From a virus, in IMG/VR virus record IMGVR_UViG_3300033571_006807, positions 1 through 21,242 of that record: a stretch of 21,242 nt of DNA. The stretch is one strand, 5' to 3'. The notes under the pieces were generated by a model. It was not told the DNA's origin. It worked only from the letters and a program-made list of their open reading frames with translations, and did not search any database. A program made the position numbers and the translations under genes. Positions 15,469 to 21,242 of this stretch are shown piece after piece (within the stretch, counting starts at the first letter, position 1; each line of letters opens with the position of its first letter).

Positions 15469-16293
15469 TTAAACGTCGTAGGTCTGGACTTCGTAGGCAC
15501 CGAACGCGTCGATCAGCACCGCACCCTGCGACATCATCGAGGTCGCCAAGTGAGCCGCCTTCTCAGGCACGTAGTTCATTTCCGTCTGGACTTCCGAACC
15601 AGCGGCCATGCCAATCGCAGAGCGGTGATAAGCGAAGTTCTTACGGATGTTCGACGTGATCGGCAGACCAGAGAACGTCATCCACATGAAGCCCATCCAG
15701 CGCTTGGCAACCATGCCGCCCTTGTACGGCAGTTCATCGGGGCCAACGAAGTCAGCACTCGAGAAAGCCGTGATGCCCAGCAGGTCGGTCCATGCGCCCG
15801 GAGAAACCACAAAGTAGCGTTCGCCATCGTCCGGCACATCGTTGTTGCCGAAGTAGTCAAACACCGTGTTGATCTTGGTCTGCGTCAGCAGAGCAGTACC
15901 ACCTTCGGTGATCGTATTGCTGGTCGAATCCAAAGCGGTGACAATCAGGTCGTCGCTCTTACGGCCCATCGCAGCAGCGGCAGACTGCGTAACCACCATG
16001 CGCTCGTCATGATTGATCTTCAGCTCGTCCAGCTTGTCGATGTAATCGGCAGCATAGTAGTCAACCAGCGTGCACTCAACCGGAGTGTGATCGATGGTCA
16101 TCACCGGCACGTTACCGTGACGCGACTTCGTACTTGCCGTGCCCTTGCCAACCTTCTGGAAGGCCGTGCTCGAACCACGGACGTTACCCTTGAAGCGAAT
16201 GGTGTTGCGAAGCTTGGAGCCCATGCGCTGATACGCCATGTGCACTTCGCTCTCGAACTGCTTCACAAAGGCGTCGTTAATATCAATTGCCAT
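15469..16293 (-). CDS. major capsid protein
   Basis: A 274-residue coat protein, expected to have the HK97 fold. It lies after the scaffold and acetyltransferase genes and before the terminator, as coat genes do in podovirus head modules. The sequence MAIDINDAFVKQFESEVHMA, then VPVMTIDHTPVECTLVDYYA and IDKLDELKINHDERMVVTQS, resembles the phage_capsid_2 or N4-gp56-like coat families; which one needs a profile search. I chose ATG at 16293 over the in-frame TTG at 16308 because AAAGGA lies six bases before the ATG. No slippery site or readthrough extension is apparent. A 122-base leader precedes it, the longest gap in the window. Confidence 0.88.
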   Translation of the reverse strand: MAIDINDAFVKQFESEVHMAYQRMGSKLRNTIRFKGNVRGSSTAFQKVGKGTASTKSRHGNVPVMTIDHTPVECTLVDYYAADYIDKLDELKINHDERMVVTQSAAAAMGRKSDDLIVTALDSTSNTITEGGTALLTQTKINTVFDYFGNNDVPDDGERYFVVSPGAWTDLLGITAFSSADFVGPDELPYKGGMVAKRWMGFMWMTFSGLPITSNIRKNFAYHRSAIGMAAGSEVQTEMNYVPEKAAHLATSMMSQGAVLIDAFGAYEVQTYDV

Positions 16294-16415
16294 TGTCGAT
16301 CCTTTCAATCAGGCTTGCGAAAAACTGGTTGTTGCCGGTTATCCGCAAACGTTGCGAAAGGAGTTATCCTGGCGGGCTCCATAGCTAGACCTTGCGGGCC
16401 TGCTTGTGGTGTCTT
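16294..16415 (-). other. 122-base leader ahead of the capsid gene
   Basis: The longest gene-free stretch in the window. It holds a short perfect inverted repeat (CGCAA, three-base loop, TTGCG, at 16356-16344) and a TTGAAA and a TAGCTAT that are too far apart (26 bases) to be a standard sigma-70 promoter. No T-tract terminator is seen. A TAGTCCATTG element lies just upstream, inside the end of the acetyltransferase gene. It may act as an mRNA leader or hold a phage-specific promoter; neither is shown. Confidence 0.45.
16300..16305 (-). promoter_or_regulatory. ribosome binding site deciding the capsid start
   Basis: AAAGGA on the minus strand, six bases before the ATG at 16293-16291. It lies between the TTG at 16308 and the ATG, so it can only serve the ATG. 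Confidence 0.7.
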
Positions 16416-16904
16416 TCAAACAGACTTGTCCAGCAATGGACTAATTGTCTTGGAGTAAAGCGCGCCACTATCGGCGTAACCCATGCGCAACAGGAACCTG
16501 CCAGCTACATCGCCATTGATCCCGGTCGTTACACCGATTCGGATTCGCTTCGACTCTACCATCTCCGACCACGCCTCGAGCAAAGTCAGCATCCTGATGG
16601 CTGCCGACGTGCCACGAAAACCGGGCATGACATAGAAGGCCAAGTCCTCTGTAAACCGATCAGGGCCAAAGAAGGTTTCAATAGCGGCGGCCACAAGAAA
16701 CCCGATCACTCGAGTCTCCCCGTTCACCTCTGTCTCTGCCACAATGGCGCACCAGTGGCGCTCGGAAAGGCAGGCCCAAGCTAAACGCTCGAGCTTGCCC
16801 TCGTCGAATTGGAAGTCTGCATACTCTGGCGCTTCACGGTGCATTACGCTGCCAAGCGTAATCATAGCGGGGATGTCCCGCTCCTCCATAAAGCGGACGA
16901 GCAT
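16416..16904 (-). CDS. GNAT-family N-acetyltransferase
   Basis: A 162-residue protein with GNAT features: an N-terminal strand-helix start (MLVRFMEERDIPAMITL), core strands (WCAIVAETE then TRVIGFLVAAAIE), and the acetyl-CoA loop at 92-100 (VMPGFRGTS, matching R-G-x-x-A after a conserved beta strand), followed by a helix (AAIRMLTLLEAWSEMV) and a late strand (RIRIGVT) plus GRFLLRMGY near 135-143. The family moves an acetyl group from acetyl-CoA to an amine; the target is unknown. It is locked between scaffold (TAATG overlap) and coat genes. Similar genes occur in the head modules of other podoviruses, suggesting modification of a virion or host protein at assembly. Confidence 0.85.
   Translation of the reverse strand: MLVRFMEERDIPAMITLGSVMHREAPEYADFQFDEGKLERLAWACLSERHWCAIVAETEVNGETRVIGFLVAAAIETFFGPDRFTEDLAFYVMPGFRGTSAAIRMLTLLEAWSEMVESKRIRIGVTTGINGDVAGRFLLRMGYADSGALYSKTISPLLDKSV
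16434..16443 (-). repeat. TAGTCCATTG element, copy 2 (ahead of the capsid gene)
   Basis: Exact 10-mer on the minus strand inside the last codons of the acetyltransferase gene, where it reads out of frame with its TAG. It extends into a small hairpin, GTCC-attgct-GGAC. It lies about 140 bases before the capsid ATG. Copies 1 and 3 are at 19719-19728 and 4095-4104. Confidence 0.5.
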
Positions 16905-17644
16905 TAGCTATAGCTCTTGGCGAAGAACTCTTCTACCTGCCGAACAAAGGCAGGGTCACGGTCGGATGGATGCCAGTAACGGCGATCCTGCATCATGTTC
17001 TGAATGTCAGCGCGGGTAAGCTCTGGTTTCTTCTCGAACATGCTGTTGTCAACAATGCCCGTGCCCTTGAGCGCAGACATTACCTTCTCCATTGCAGCCA
17101 CGCCAGCAGCCGTAGTGCAGGCGGCAGAGATTGCACTCTGCTCTTCCTCATTGAAGTAGTTGCCAGCCCACAACTGCACCGCTTCAATACGGGCAGTCGC
17201 GCTCTCGCCTAGCTTCTGGAACTCTCGCTGATAGCCTTCCTCAATCTCTTTTACCTGCAATTCAGCGTAGGTGCTGATTGCAGTCTCAAACTGTTCCTGA
17301 TTGTAGCCCTGCTCGTGGGCAAACTGCCGCCACCACTGGACAACACCGGATGCCTCAAGCTGCTCCTGGTCCAGCTTCTCATGTTCGGGTAGCTTGTAAG
17401 CAGTCGGTGTCTCAGGCCGTGCAGCCAGTCGCTCCGCACTTAGCTCTTCGACAAGCTTCTCACGCAGGGTGCCCCGCATCTTCTCGAGCTCACCGTAGGA
17501 TTGAGCCAGCTTATCGTAGGCAGGCTTACCCTCTACCCAAAACTTCTCAGGCAACCAGTCAGGCCGAGACTCCTCAACGGGCGCTGCGCTTTCAATTGGT
17601 GTGCCACCAGTGTCGCCGCCATTACCTTCGATCATGTCAGTCAC
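16904..17644 (-). CDS. capsid scaffolding protein
   Basis: A 246-residue acidic, helical protein with an N-terminal disordered stretch rich in Gly, Glu and Pro and a conserved early block (RPDWLPEKFWVEGKPAYDKL) typical of T7-like scaffolds. The C-terminus, MQDRRYWHPSDRDPAFVRQV then EEFFAKSYS, matches the pattern of that family's coat-binding end. It would guide procapsid assembly and then leave. The start is GTG at 17644: AGGGGA-like bases lie six bases before it, while the next ATG at 17635 is too far from that site. It overlaps the small gene upstream by eight bases and the acetyltransferase by one (TAATG). Confidence 0.88.
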   Translation of the reverse strand: MTDMIEGNGGDTGGTPIESAAPVEESRPDWLPEKFWVEGKPAYDKLAQSYGELEKMRGTLREKLVEELSAERLAARPETPTAYKLPEHEKLDQEQLEASGVVQWWRQFAHEQGYNQEQFETAISTYAELQVKEIEEGYQREFQKLGESATARIEAVQLWAGNYFNEEEQSAISAACTTAAGVAAMEKVMSALKGTGIVDNSMFEKKPELTRADIQNMMQDRRYWHPSDRDPAFVRQVEEFFAKSYS

Positions 17645-17897
17645 TTTGCTTCCCCTTGTTCACGCGCTGCTCAATGATCGCCACGAGGTAGCGCATACCC
17701 TCACGGTGACGTAGCTCATCTGATGAAATATGCGGGCCAGCTACGGCTTCAATCGTAATCGAACGCAGATACGCCAAGAACTCCTGCCCTCCCTTACTAC
17801 GGAAGGTAGCAGCAGCCAGCTCATTCAGTTTGCGTTCGTCCGCTGGGAGTCGGACTAGCCCATCAGGCCCCAGTAATTTGGCTTGTGTCGATGCCAT
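17637..17897 (-). CDS. small conserved phage protein, possibly Bbp19-like
   Basis: An 86-residue protein. Its core, FRSKGGQEFLAYLRSITIEA then GMRYLVAIIEQRVNKG, follows the short helical pattern (F..x.G...L..L, then G.R.L...I) of small structural proteins named after Bordetella phage Bbp19; this comparison is from memory. It overlaps the portal gene by 35 bases in another frame and the scaffold by eight, so it is fully embedded in the head operon. The ATG at 17897 lies inside the portal end with no strong ribosome binding site, suggesting coupled translation. Its role is probably structural or in assembly. Confidence 0.6.
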   Translation of the reverse strand: MASTQAKLLGPDGLVRLPADERKLNELAAATFRSKGGQEFLAYLRSITIEAVAGPHISSDELRHREGMRYLVAIIEQRVNKGKQSD

Positions 17898-19434
17898 TTT
17901 GCCCCATTTGCGCTATCTGACCAGCAAGTTGTTCCCGTTCCGCCTCATCGCGGATCAGTCTCTCCGGCACACCAAACTTGGCAGCCAGATACTTGGTAGT
18001 CTCGTCGCCCTTTACATACAGGTTGACCATCTGAGGACCAAAGCGGCCCTGCACCATCTCAAGGAAACGGTTGATGGCATTAATATCCTCGAACGCCTGT
18101 GCCTGAGCAAGCGGGCTGGTCGAGCGCACCTTCACTTCGCGGCCATTGATAACCGGAATACTAATGCGCCCCTGCTTCTTGAGGATGTAGACCACCCTGC
18201 GAAGCACAGGGTTCACAAACTCAGCCTGCAAACGGCCAAAGGCGCTGCCAATCTGCCGCGACAGATCAGCCATACGCTGCGCCACCTCGGTTGCAGACAT
18301 CGGCGTTGTGTTCGGGTTGCCAAGCATCTCGTTGTAGAGAGCCTTCTTGATGTTGAGGCGCATGTCGGACAACACCAACTGAGCCACATCAAAGCTACCG
18401 GCACCACCAACAGCGCGAAGGCCAGAGCTACCAGGCGCAATTGGAATGATTGTCCCAGGCACAAGGCGAATCGTGGCTGGGTTCACCACGCCATCATCTT
18501 CTGCGGTGTAGATTCCAGAGATTGCCATCTGAGCGTTCTCGAGGATCATCTGCACAACAAGATTCGTGGTCTTAACGGCAGGCATGGCAGACAGCAGAGG
18601 GCCACGGCCCCACACTTCACCAGCAGCCTTCGACCAGCGGAAGGCCACATAGGGATTAGAGCCAATGCCCTTGTAGGTTTCCGTGAACAACATGTGATTC
18701 CGCGCTGGCAGGAACACGGCCAGCATGTTCACTTCCTCACCGGGAACCGACCAGTCACGATACACGCACTCAACTAGAGACTCAAAGTTGTCCACGCCGG
18801 TAGCCAACTCACGCTCGAGCTCGGCAGGCAGGACCGCCTTAGGGTAGGCAATCTTAATGTTTGACGTGCGGATCGAGCGTTCACGGAAGATCGTGTCCAG
18901 CTTGTCATCCGGCCCAACGTCGAGCGCCAACTGCGGCAGCGGCACAGCAGTAAACATGACAGGATTGAGGGCGTCACCCTCGTCAATCCTCATGCAGGCA
19001 GTGCCAAGCGCAATGTCGAGCAGCGTTTCGTTTGCCTCTTGGGCAAAGTTGCTGTTCTGGATTACCTCGAACACATACTCGGTGATAGCCTCGAGAGCCT
19101 CGTTCACCTCAGAGCGCTCGTCCTCTGCAATTTCGCTACCAGATACAAGCTCTGCCCACCGTGCATAGTTGGGAATCAGACCGGCCTGCAAGCGAGATGC
19201 AAACTCTTGCACACCCACCACAGCAGTCTCGTCAAAAATCTTGTCGGTGCGACTCTGGCCAGCAGCTTGGGCATAGAAGCTTTCGCGGCTGGGCAGCGCA
19301 TACTCGTAGCACTCTTCGTATTCAGACACCCACGGCTCACGCAATTGCTTTGCCCGAGCGTATCGAGCTTGCAGCTTGCCAATCAATCCCGTGTTGGGAG
19401 TGACCGGAGCAACGGGAGTCGTGATCACCGGCAT
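17863..19434 (-). CDS. portal protein, T7 gp8-like head-tail connector
   Basis: A 523-residue protein, close to T7 gp8 (536), which forms the dodecameric ring through which DNA enters and leaves the head. The N-terminal pattern LQARYARAKQLREPWVSEYE, then SRTDKIFDETAVVGVQEFAS and LQAGLIPNYARWAEL, is typical of the Head-tail_con family (PF12236). Further matching blocks are RWSKAAGEVWGRGPLLSAMP and NEMLGNPNTTPMSATEVAQR near residues 365-385, which in this family precede the crown. It starts six bases after the small basic gene and ends with a 35-base overlap with the next gene. Confidence 0.93.
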   Translation of the reverse strand: MPVITTPVAPVTPNTGLIGKLQARYARAKQLREPWVSEYEECYEYALPSRESFYAQAAGQSRTDKIFDETAVVGVQEFASRLQAGLIPNYARWAELVSGSEIAEDERSEVNEALEAITEYVFEVIQNSNFAQEANETLLDIALGTACMRIDEGDALNPVMFTAVPLPQLALDVGPDDKLDTIFRERSIRTSNIKIAYPKAVLPAELERELATGVDNFESLVECVYRDWSVPGEEVNMLAVFLPARNHMLFTETYKGIGSNPYVAFRWSKAAGEVWGRGPLLSAMPAVKTTNLVVQMILENAQMAISGIYTAEDDGVVNPATIRLVPGTIIPIAPGSSGLRAVGGAGSFDVAQLVLSDMRLNIKKALYNEMLGNPNTTPMSATEVAQRMADLSRQIGSAFGRLQAEFVNPVLRRVVYILKKQGRISIPVINGREVKVRSTSPLAQAQAFEDINAINRFLEMVQGRFGPQMVNLYVKGDETTKYLAAKFGVPERLIRDEAEREQLAGQIAQMGQNGIDTSQITGA

Positions 19435-19440
19435 AGTTTG

Positions 19441-19671
19441 TTAGCCCAACATTGAACGGAGGAAACCCTGACCGCCACGGCGACCAGAGATAAGTGAGCG
19501 CATACCAGTGCCACGAGCACGAGAGACTGTCGACTCGAGGCGTTCATCCTTAGCCTCGGCCAAAGAACGGCGACGATCAGCAGCCAATGATTCACGCTGA
19601 ATCTTGGCGTCCTGCTCCATTTGAAGCTCTTCGGCTGTCGGTGCCGGAGGCTTGGGGGTCTTAAAGCACAT
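19441..19671 (-). CDS. small basic protein between terminase and portal
   Basis: A 76-residue protein of unknown function. It begins MCFKTPKPPAPTAEELQMEQ, a Pro-rich start seen in small podovirus proteins next to the portal, continues as a charged helix (DAKIQRESLAADRRRSLAEA) and ends in a Gly/Arg-rich tail (SGRRGGQGFLRSMLG) that could bind nucleic acid or a partner. I chose ATG at 19671 because AAGGAG lies eight bases before it; an in-frame ATG at 19716 has no such site. It is unlikely to be the small terminase subunit, since it lacks a DNA-binding helix-turn-helix and follows, not precedes, the large subunit. Confidence 0.75.
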   Translation of the reverse strand: MCFKTPKPPAPTAEELQMEQDAKIQRESLAADRRRSLAEAKDERLESTVSRARGTGMRSLISGRRGGQGFLRSMLG

Positions 19672-19679
19672 TCCAGAAG

Positions 19680-19685
19680 CTCCTT
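19680..19685 (-). promoter_or_regulatory. ribosome binding site deciding the small basic gene start
   Basis: AAGGAG on the minus strand, eight bases before the ATG at 19671-19669. It favours this start over the ATG at 19716. Confidence 0.7.
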
Positions 19686-19718
19686 GCCAGCCTATTGGGT
19701 AAACTGGCCACGCCATAG

Positions 19719-19728
19719 CAATGGACTA
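19719..19728 (-). repeat. TAGTCCATTG element, copy 1 (after the terminase)
   Basis: Exact 10-mer on the minus strand whose TAG is the terminase stop codon. It extends into a small hairpin, CCAT-tgct-ATGG. It lies about 50 bases before the small basic gene and the portal. The other copies are at 16434-16443 and 4095-4104. Confidence 0.5.
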
Positions 19729-21234
19729 AAAACTAGATCGGCGCACCGTAGGCTGTCTGCGGAACACATCGAACATCGCTCGAGCTACCACAGGCTTCGT
19801 ATCTCCCCTGCCAGTAGTCAGCGTCCGAGATTCGCCACCACCGCACAGAGCGTATTGCAGCGCATCGTGAACGTGGCTGTACTTGTTCTTGTCGGGCTTG
19901 TCCTCATAGCGGCCACCACCAGAGACTTGCAGGCGTCGATACTGGTAGCCACCACGGAAGCCCTTGATAAGATTGACGCATCTCTGGTCAATCATAAAGC
20001 CAGGTTGGCCATCGACCATGCGATTAAGTGGATTGCTCACCGCCTCAATGCGCAAGGCTGGATCATTCGTCGGCGCAACGTAAGCCTTGAGCCCTGCCTG
20101 CCTGAGAATCTGGAACGGTGTGCGCTCGTCAGTTTGTGCGCGATAGTCGCCAGCCGGATCGCCGTAGATTACGAACTGTGCGCCGGGGAATCGCTGCGCC
20201 ATCTCCATGCGGAGTATCTCAGCAAAGCGGACAATGCCCATGTCCTGAGCGACCAGCTCATGTAGGACATACCATCTGCCACGGACATTCTGACAAAACG
20301 CGGCAGCAGGTGTAAGACCAAAGTCGAGGCCAACCAAAATAGGAACGCCGGGTGTAGGAAGGATCGGCTCCTTGGAAATGTGCGCCACTTCATCGAACAT
20401 CTGATAGATCGCTTTCCCATCAGTCAAACTTCCCAGTCTGTTCAGAACATAGACATCGATCCAGCTTTTGGTTTTGCCGGTGATGATGGACGGGTAATAG
20501 TTGGGCGTCAGGTTCTTGAGGTTCTCTGCCTTGGGATTCAGATGGTATCCAGTGACGGTGCCCTCTTGGTCCACCTTAGCCACCATACCACCAGGCTGAG
20601 TAAAGAAGGCCCAGGTGTCTGGCTTGATGAGCATCAGGGATTCTTCCCTGCCAACATGGTCAGGGATGGGGGCCTCGCCTGCCATGATCGGCCACCAGTG
20701 ATCTTCGTCAGGCGCGTTGGTATCGGCAATAACGCCATACCAAGTGGGCCCGCCGTCCTTCATCGAGGGGAAGCGGCCAACACGCATGGTGCAGGCGTCA
20801 ACAATCTGCTTGGGCACTTCGCGCGCTTCGTTGATCCACACTCCGGTAAGCTCGAGCGAGAGCAGCTTCTTCACGTCCTCCGGCCTATCGAGGGCCAAGA
20901 AGATCACCTCCATATCAAGATCGCCCTTCTTGATGTGGTGGGTATATGGCGGCGGATGCCAGAGCATCTTGCCCCAGATGTTCTCGGGGAACCAGTCAAG
21001 CCAAGTCTTGATTGTCGTCGTGCGCAACTGCGGGTTGGTGTTACGCACCACAGCCCATCGTGTGCGGCGTATGCCCTGCTCATTAGGTTCCTGAGCAAGG
21101 GCTCGGCGGAACATCTCAATGGCACAGCAGGCCGACTTGCCACTTCCTACCGGACCACGCAGGCCACGGAAGAAGTGGTCGTCCTTCATGAAAGCCTTAA
21201 GGGTGTCACCACCCGGCTTGTATTTTAAACTCAC
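19726..21234 (-). CDS. terminase large subunit
   Basis: The ATP-driven DNA packaging motor and headful or end-cutting nuclease. At least 502 residues are visible. Walker A is GPVGSGKS at 27-34; Walker B is LTGVWINE at about 129-136 with the catalytic Glu136. The C-terminal RNase H-like nuclease shows its metal-binding Asp residues at 304 (VGLDFGL), 359 (YGDPAGD) and 457 (SHVHDALQYAL). The first codon in view is GTG at 21234; no Shine-Dalgarno fits in the eight bases left, and the frame stays open to the window edge, so the true start may lie further upstream. The small terminase subunit is not in the window. The gene ends with TAG in a repeated 10-mer. Confidence 0.95.
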   Translation of the reverse strand: MSLKYKPGGDTLKAFMKDDHFFRGLRGPVGSGKSACCAIEMFRRALAQEPNEQGIRRTRWAVVRNTNPQLRTTTIKTWLDWFPENIWGKMLWHPPPYTHHIKKGDLDMEVIFLALDRPEDVKKLLSLELTGVWINEAREVPKQIVDACTMRVGRFPSMKDGGPTWYGVIADTNAPDEDHWWPIMAGEAPIPDHVGREESLMLIKPDTWAFFTQPGGMVAKVDQEGTVTGYHLNPKAENLKNLTPNYYPSIITGKTKSWIDVYVLNRLGSLTDGKAIYQMFDEVAHISKEPILPTPGVPILVGLDFGLTPAAAFCQNVRGRWYVLHELVAQDMGIVRFAEILRMEMAQRFPGAQFVIYGDPAGDYRAQTDERTPFQILRQAGLKAYVAPTNDPALRIEAVSNPLNRMVDGQPGFMIDQRCVNLIKGFRGGYQYRRLQVSGGGRYEDKPDKNKYSHVHDALQYALCGGGESRTLTTGRGDTKPVVARAMFDVFRRQPTVRRSSF

Positions 21235-21242
21235 GCAACAAG

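Larger units (their letters stand above)
1341..20856. repeat. 28 dispersed copies of the palindrome CTCGAG
   Basis: Start positions by hand count: 1341, 1833, 4610, 5152, 5745, 6790, 8103, 8868, 9459, 9528, 10221, 10341, 11389, 11780, 12864, 13300, 13854, 15758, 16575, 16709, 16788, 17483, 18538, 18814, 19090, 19534, 19779, 20851. All lie in genes. Relative to codons, 15 read as Leu-Glu, 9 place CGA as an Arg codon and 4 read Ser-Ser or similar. About 5-6 would be expected at the composition estimated by eye. Confidence 0.75.

Noticed and set aside
16293-16308. TTG at 16308 as the capsid start.
   Set aside because: The AAAGGA ribosome binding site lies between the TTG and the ATG at 16293, so only the ATG is properly placed.
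16320-16340. A terminator made of AACCGG..CCAGTT followed by TTT before the capsid gene.
   Set aside because: The stem has a C-A mismatch on the transcribed strand and only six positions; too weak to call.
16300-16415. A sigma-70 promoter made from TTGAAA and TAGCTAT in the capsid leader.
   Set aside because: The two boxes are 26 bases apart, well outside the usual 16-18.
15400-16458. Plus-strand open frame of 352 codons opposite the capsid gene.
   Set aside because: It is the antisense shadow of the coat gene, is rich in His and Arg, shows no recognisable domain and has no gene neighbours on its strand.
19441-19671. Small basic protein as the small terminase subunit.
   Set aside because: It has no helix-turn-helix, is Pro- and Arg-rich and lies after the large subunit.
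20380-21228. Plus-strand open frame of 282 codons opposite the terminase.
   Set aside because: The terminase on the other strand has all its catalytic motifs; this frame has no motif and is a codon-bias shadow.

Overview
This window is the late, structural half of a tailed phage (or prophage) with a short-tailed, T7-like podovirus virion. All supported genes lie on the minus strand, so transcription runs from high to low coordinates. They are packed almost without gaps, mostly joined by TAATG, TGATG or ATGA overlaps. No integrase, replication, RNA polymerase, tRNA or host-like gene is present. The host is Gram-negative, because the lysis cassette includes an i-spanin and an o-spanin lipoprotein; I cannot name the host. 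Base composition looks slightly GC-rich by eye.

Layout in transcription order. Packaging and head: large terminase (21234-19726, start possibly beyond the edge), a small basic protein, the T7 gp8-like portal, a small conserved protein, the scaffold, a GNAT acetyltransferase, the major capsid protein and a small probable decoration protein. A Rho-independent terminator at 15160-15128 follows this block, in the position of T7 T-phi. Tail: tubular protein A (gp11-like) and B (gp12-like). Ejection proteins: gp14-like, gp15-like and a very large gp16-like protein of 1866 residues. Adsorption: a tail fibre and a small Ig-like protein. Lysis: a small membrane protein, a metallophosphoesterase, a cysteine-peptidase-type endolysin, a 53-residue two-helix holin, and i- and o-spanins with the second nested in the first.

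The gene set is nearly complete for building a virion (terminase, portal, scaffold, coat, tube, nozzle, ejection core, fibre) and then releasing it. A small terminase subunit was not recognised and is probably upstream of the window.

The most unusual content is as follows. (1) The gp16-like ejection protein has no visible lytic transglycosylase. It ends in an L,D-transpeptidase (YkuD-like) domain and carries an ADP-ribosyltransferase-like segment near residues 315-415, suggesting a toxin-like enzyme delivered with the genome. (2) The palindrome CTCGAG occurs 28 times by hand count, about five times the expected number, in all three codon phases. (3) The 10-mer TAGTCCATTG occurs three times, each at a gene 3' end just ahead of a new gene block. 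(4) A metallophosphoesterase sits inside the lysis cassette.
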